Below are positions 7,239 to 8,092 of a stretch of DNA of 8,092 nucleotides, in pieces. Below the pieces are notes generated by a model. It was not told where the DNA came from, did no database searches, and saw nothing but the letters and a program-made list of their open reading frames with translations. The translations under genes were made by a program, and so were the position numbers. How positions within the stretch are numbered: position 1 is the stretch's first letter; each line of letters starts with the position of its first letter. This DNA comes from an uncultured Porphyromonadaceae bacterium (GTDB lineage: Bacteria; Bacteroidota; Bacteroidia; Bacteroidales; Muribaculaceae): positions 1 through 8,092 of the forward strand of contig CABRGT010000078.1 of the NCBI GenBank assembly GCA_902470475.1, written 5' to 3'.

Positions 7239-8092
7239 ATGGAACTTCATTTTGCACCACTTCAGGGCTACACCGGTCCCGAATACCGCCGGGCATATGC
7301 CGAAGTCTTCGGCCCGGATACGGTCGACTGCTTCTACACGCCCTTCCTGCGCGTCGACCGCGGCAGCCCCGATGCCCGTGGCCTCCGCGATGCGGCCCAG
7401 GCGTTGGCGGCGTCCGTGCCTACTGTGCCGCAGATCATCTTCGGCTCGGTCGGGGAATTCGATCTCCTCGCCGGGCATCTGCGCGACATGGGTGCGCGCC
7501 GCATCGACCTCAATCTCGGCTGCCCGTTCGCACCGCAGGTGCGCCGCGGCCGCGGAAGCGGCTTGATCCGCCGTCCCGACGTGCTTGCCGCTGTCGCTGA
7601 CCGTGTCGCCGCCGACAAGGCGGTGGAGTATTCCGTCAAGATGCGTCTCGGCGTTGAATCCCCCGACGAATGCCTCGCACTCCTGCCGGTGCTCAACGAC
7701 ATGCCCCTGCGCCACGTAGCCGTGCATCCGCGCACCGCCCGCCAGCAGTACGGCGGCGAGGTCGACCGCGATGCATTCGCGAGTCTCGCGGCGCGTCTCG
7801 ACCATCCGGTCGTCTACAACGGCGATATCCGCACCCCCGCCGATATTGACCGCATTGCCGCCGCCTGCCCCGGATTAACGGGAGTCATGATAGGTCGCGG
7901 ACTGCTTGCCGCGCCATGGCTCGCCGCCGAATGGCGCACAGGAGCGGAGTGGGGGACCGGCCGCCGTCTCACAGCACTGGCAGCCCTCCACGAGCGCTAC
8001 AGCGAGCGGCTCGCGGCGCGCCTCTGCGGTCCGTCGCAGCTTCTGGCTTGCCTGCGACCCTTCTGGGATTACCTCGACGCCGCTGTCGGACG
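7239..8092 (+). CDS. tRNA-dihydrouridine synthase family protein (3' truncated by window edge)
   Basis: An open frame from ATG 7239 runs off the window after 284 whole codons. It encodes an FMN-dependent Dus-family TIM barrel, which reduces specific uridines to dihydrouridine in tRNA. Visible hallmarks are the N-terminal FMN-site strand FAPLQGYT (5-12), the Gln65 strand in VPQIIFGS, the catalytic-cysteine motif LNLGCP with Cys95, Lys134 in VKMRLG, His163 in HPRTARQQYGG, VVYNGDIRTPAD (191-202), and the phosphate-binding GVMIGRGLLAAPWL (215-228). The C-terminal helical domain is just beginning at the edge. The motif after Cys95 reads FAPQVRRGRGSGLI. I cannot place the protein firmly in the DusA, DusB or DusC subfamily, so the target uridine is unknown. 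The gene is divergent from the transporter gene and has its own promoter candidate. Confidence 0.9.
   Translation, partial: MELHFAPLQGYTGPEYRRAYAEVFGPDTVDCFYTPFLRVDRGSPDARGLRDAAQALAASVPTVPQIIFGSVGEFDLLAGHLRDMGARRIDLNLGCPFAPQVRRGRGSGLIRRPDVLAAVADRVAADKAVEYSVKMRLGVESPDECLALLPVLNDMPLRHVAVHPRTARQQYGGEVDRDAFASLAARLDHPVVYNGDIRTPADIDRIAAACPGLTGVMIGRGLLAAPWLAAEWRTGAEWGTGRRLTALAALHERYSERLAARLCGPSQLLACLRPFWDYLDAAVG

Noticed and set aside
7201..7566. A 121-codon + strand open frame overlapping the start of the dus gene
   Set aside because: It is out of frame with the Dus coding sequence, which carries clear family motifs from 7239 onward; the alternative frame is Arg/Ser/Ala-rich noise.

Overview
The window is a stretch of an ordinary bacterial chromosome, most likely from a GC-rich member of the Bacteroidales; a Muribaculaceae-type gut bacterium is my guess. 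The support is indirect: start codons are preceded by A-rich leaders rather than clear Shine-Dalgarno sequences, a TAnnTTTG-type promoter element lies before the last gene, and the respiratory proteins have a Bacteroidetes-like character. No rRNA, tRNA, CRISPR array, insertion sequence or phage gene was seen.

Positions 1-6164 hold the distal half of a complex I (nuo) operon on the + strand. In order these are the 3' end of a gene most likely nuoI, then nuoJ, nuoK, nuoL, nuoM and nuoN, with gaps of 19, 4, 5, 40 and 16 bases. A perfect 12-bp GC-rich hairpin followed by TTTT ends the operon. Together J, K, L, M and N form most of the membrane arm of the proton-pumping quinone reductase. L, M and N are the three antiporter-like subunits, and J and K link them to the quinone site. 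NuoH, NuoA and the electron-input module are outside the window, so the electron donor cannot be judged here.

Positions 6183-7136 hold a convergent gene on the - strand for a ten-helix EamA/DMT-family transporter of unknown substrate. A 102-base divergent intergenic region follows, with a good Bacteroidetes-type -7 element facing right. From 7239 to the window end there is an open, incomplete gene for a tRNA-dihydrouridine synthase family protein. These last two genes show no functional link to the nuo operon.

I found no convincing undescribed system. The best points for a second look are NuoM lacking the TM7 lysine that is conserved in E. coli NuoM, mitochondrial ND4 and related subunits, and an Ala/Lys-rich tail at the end of the putative NuoI.
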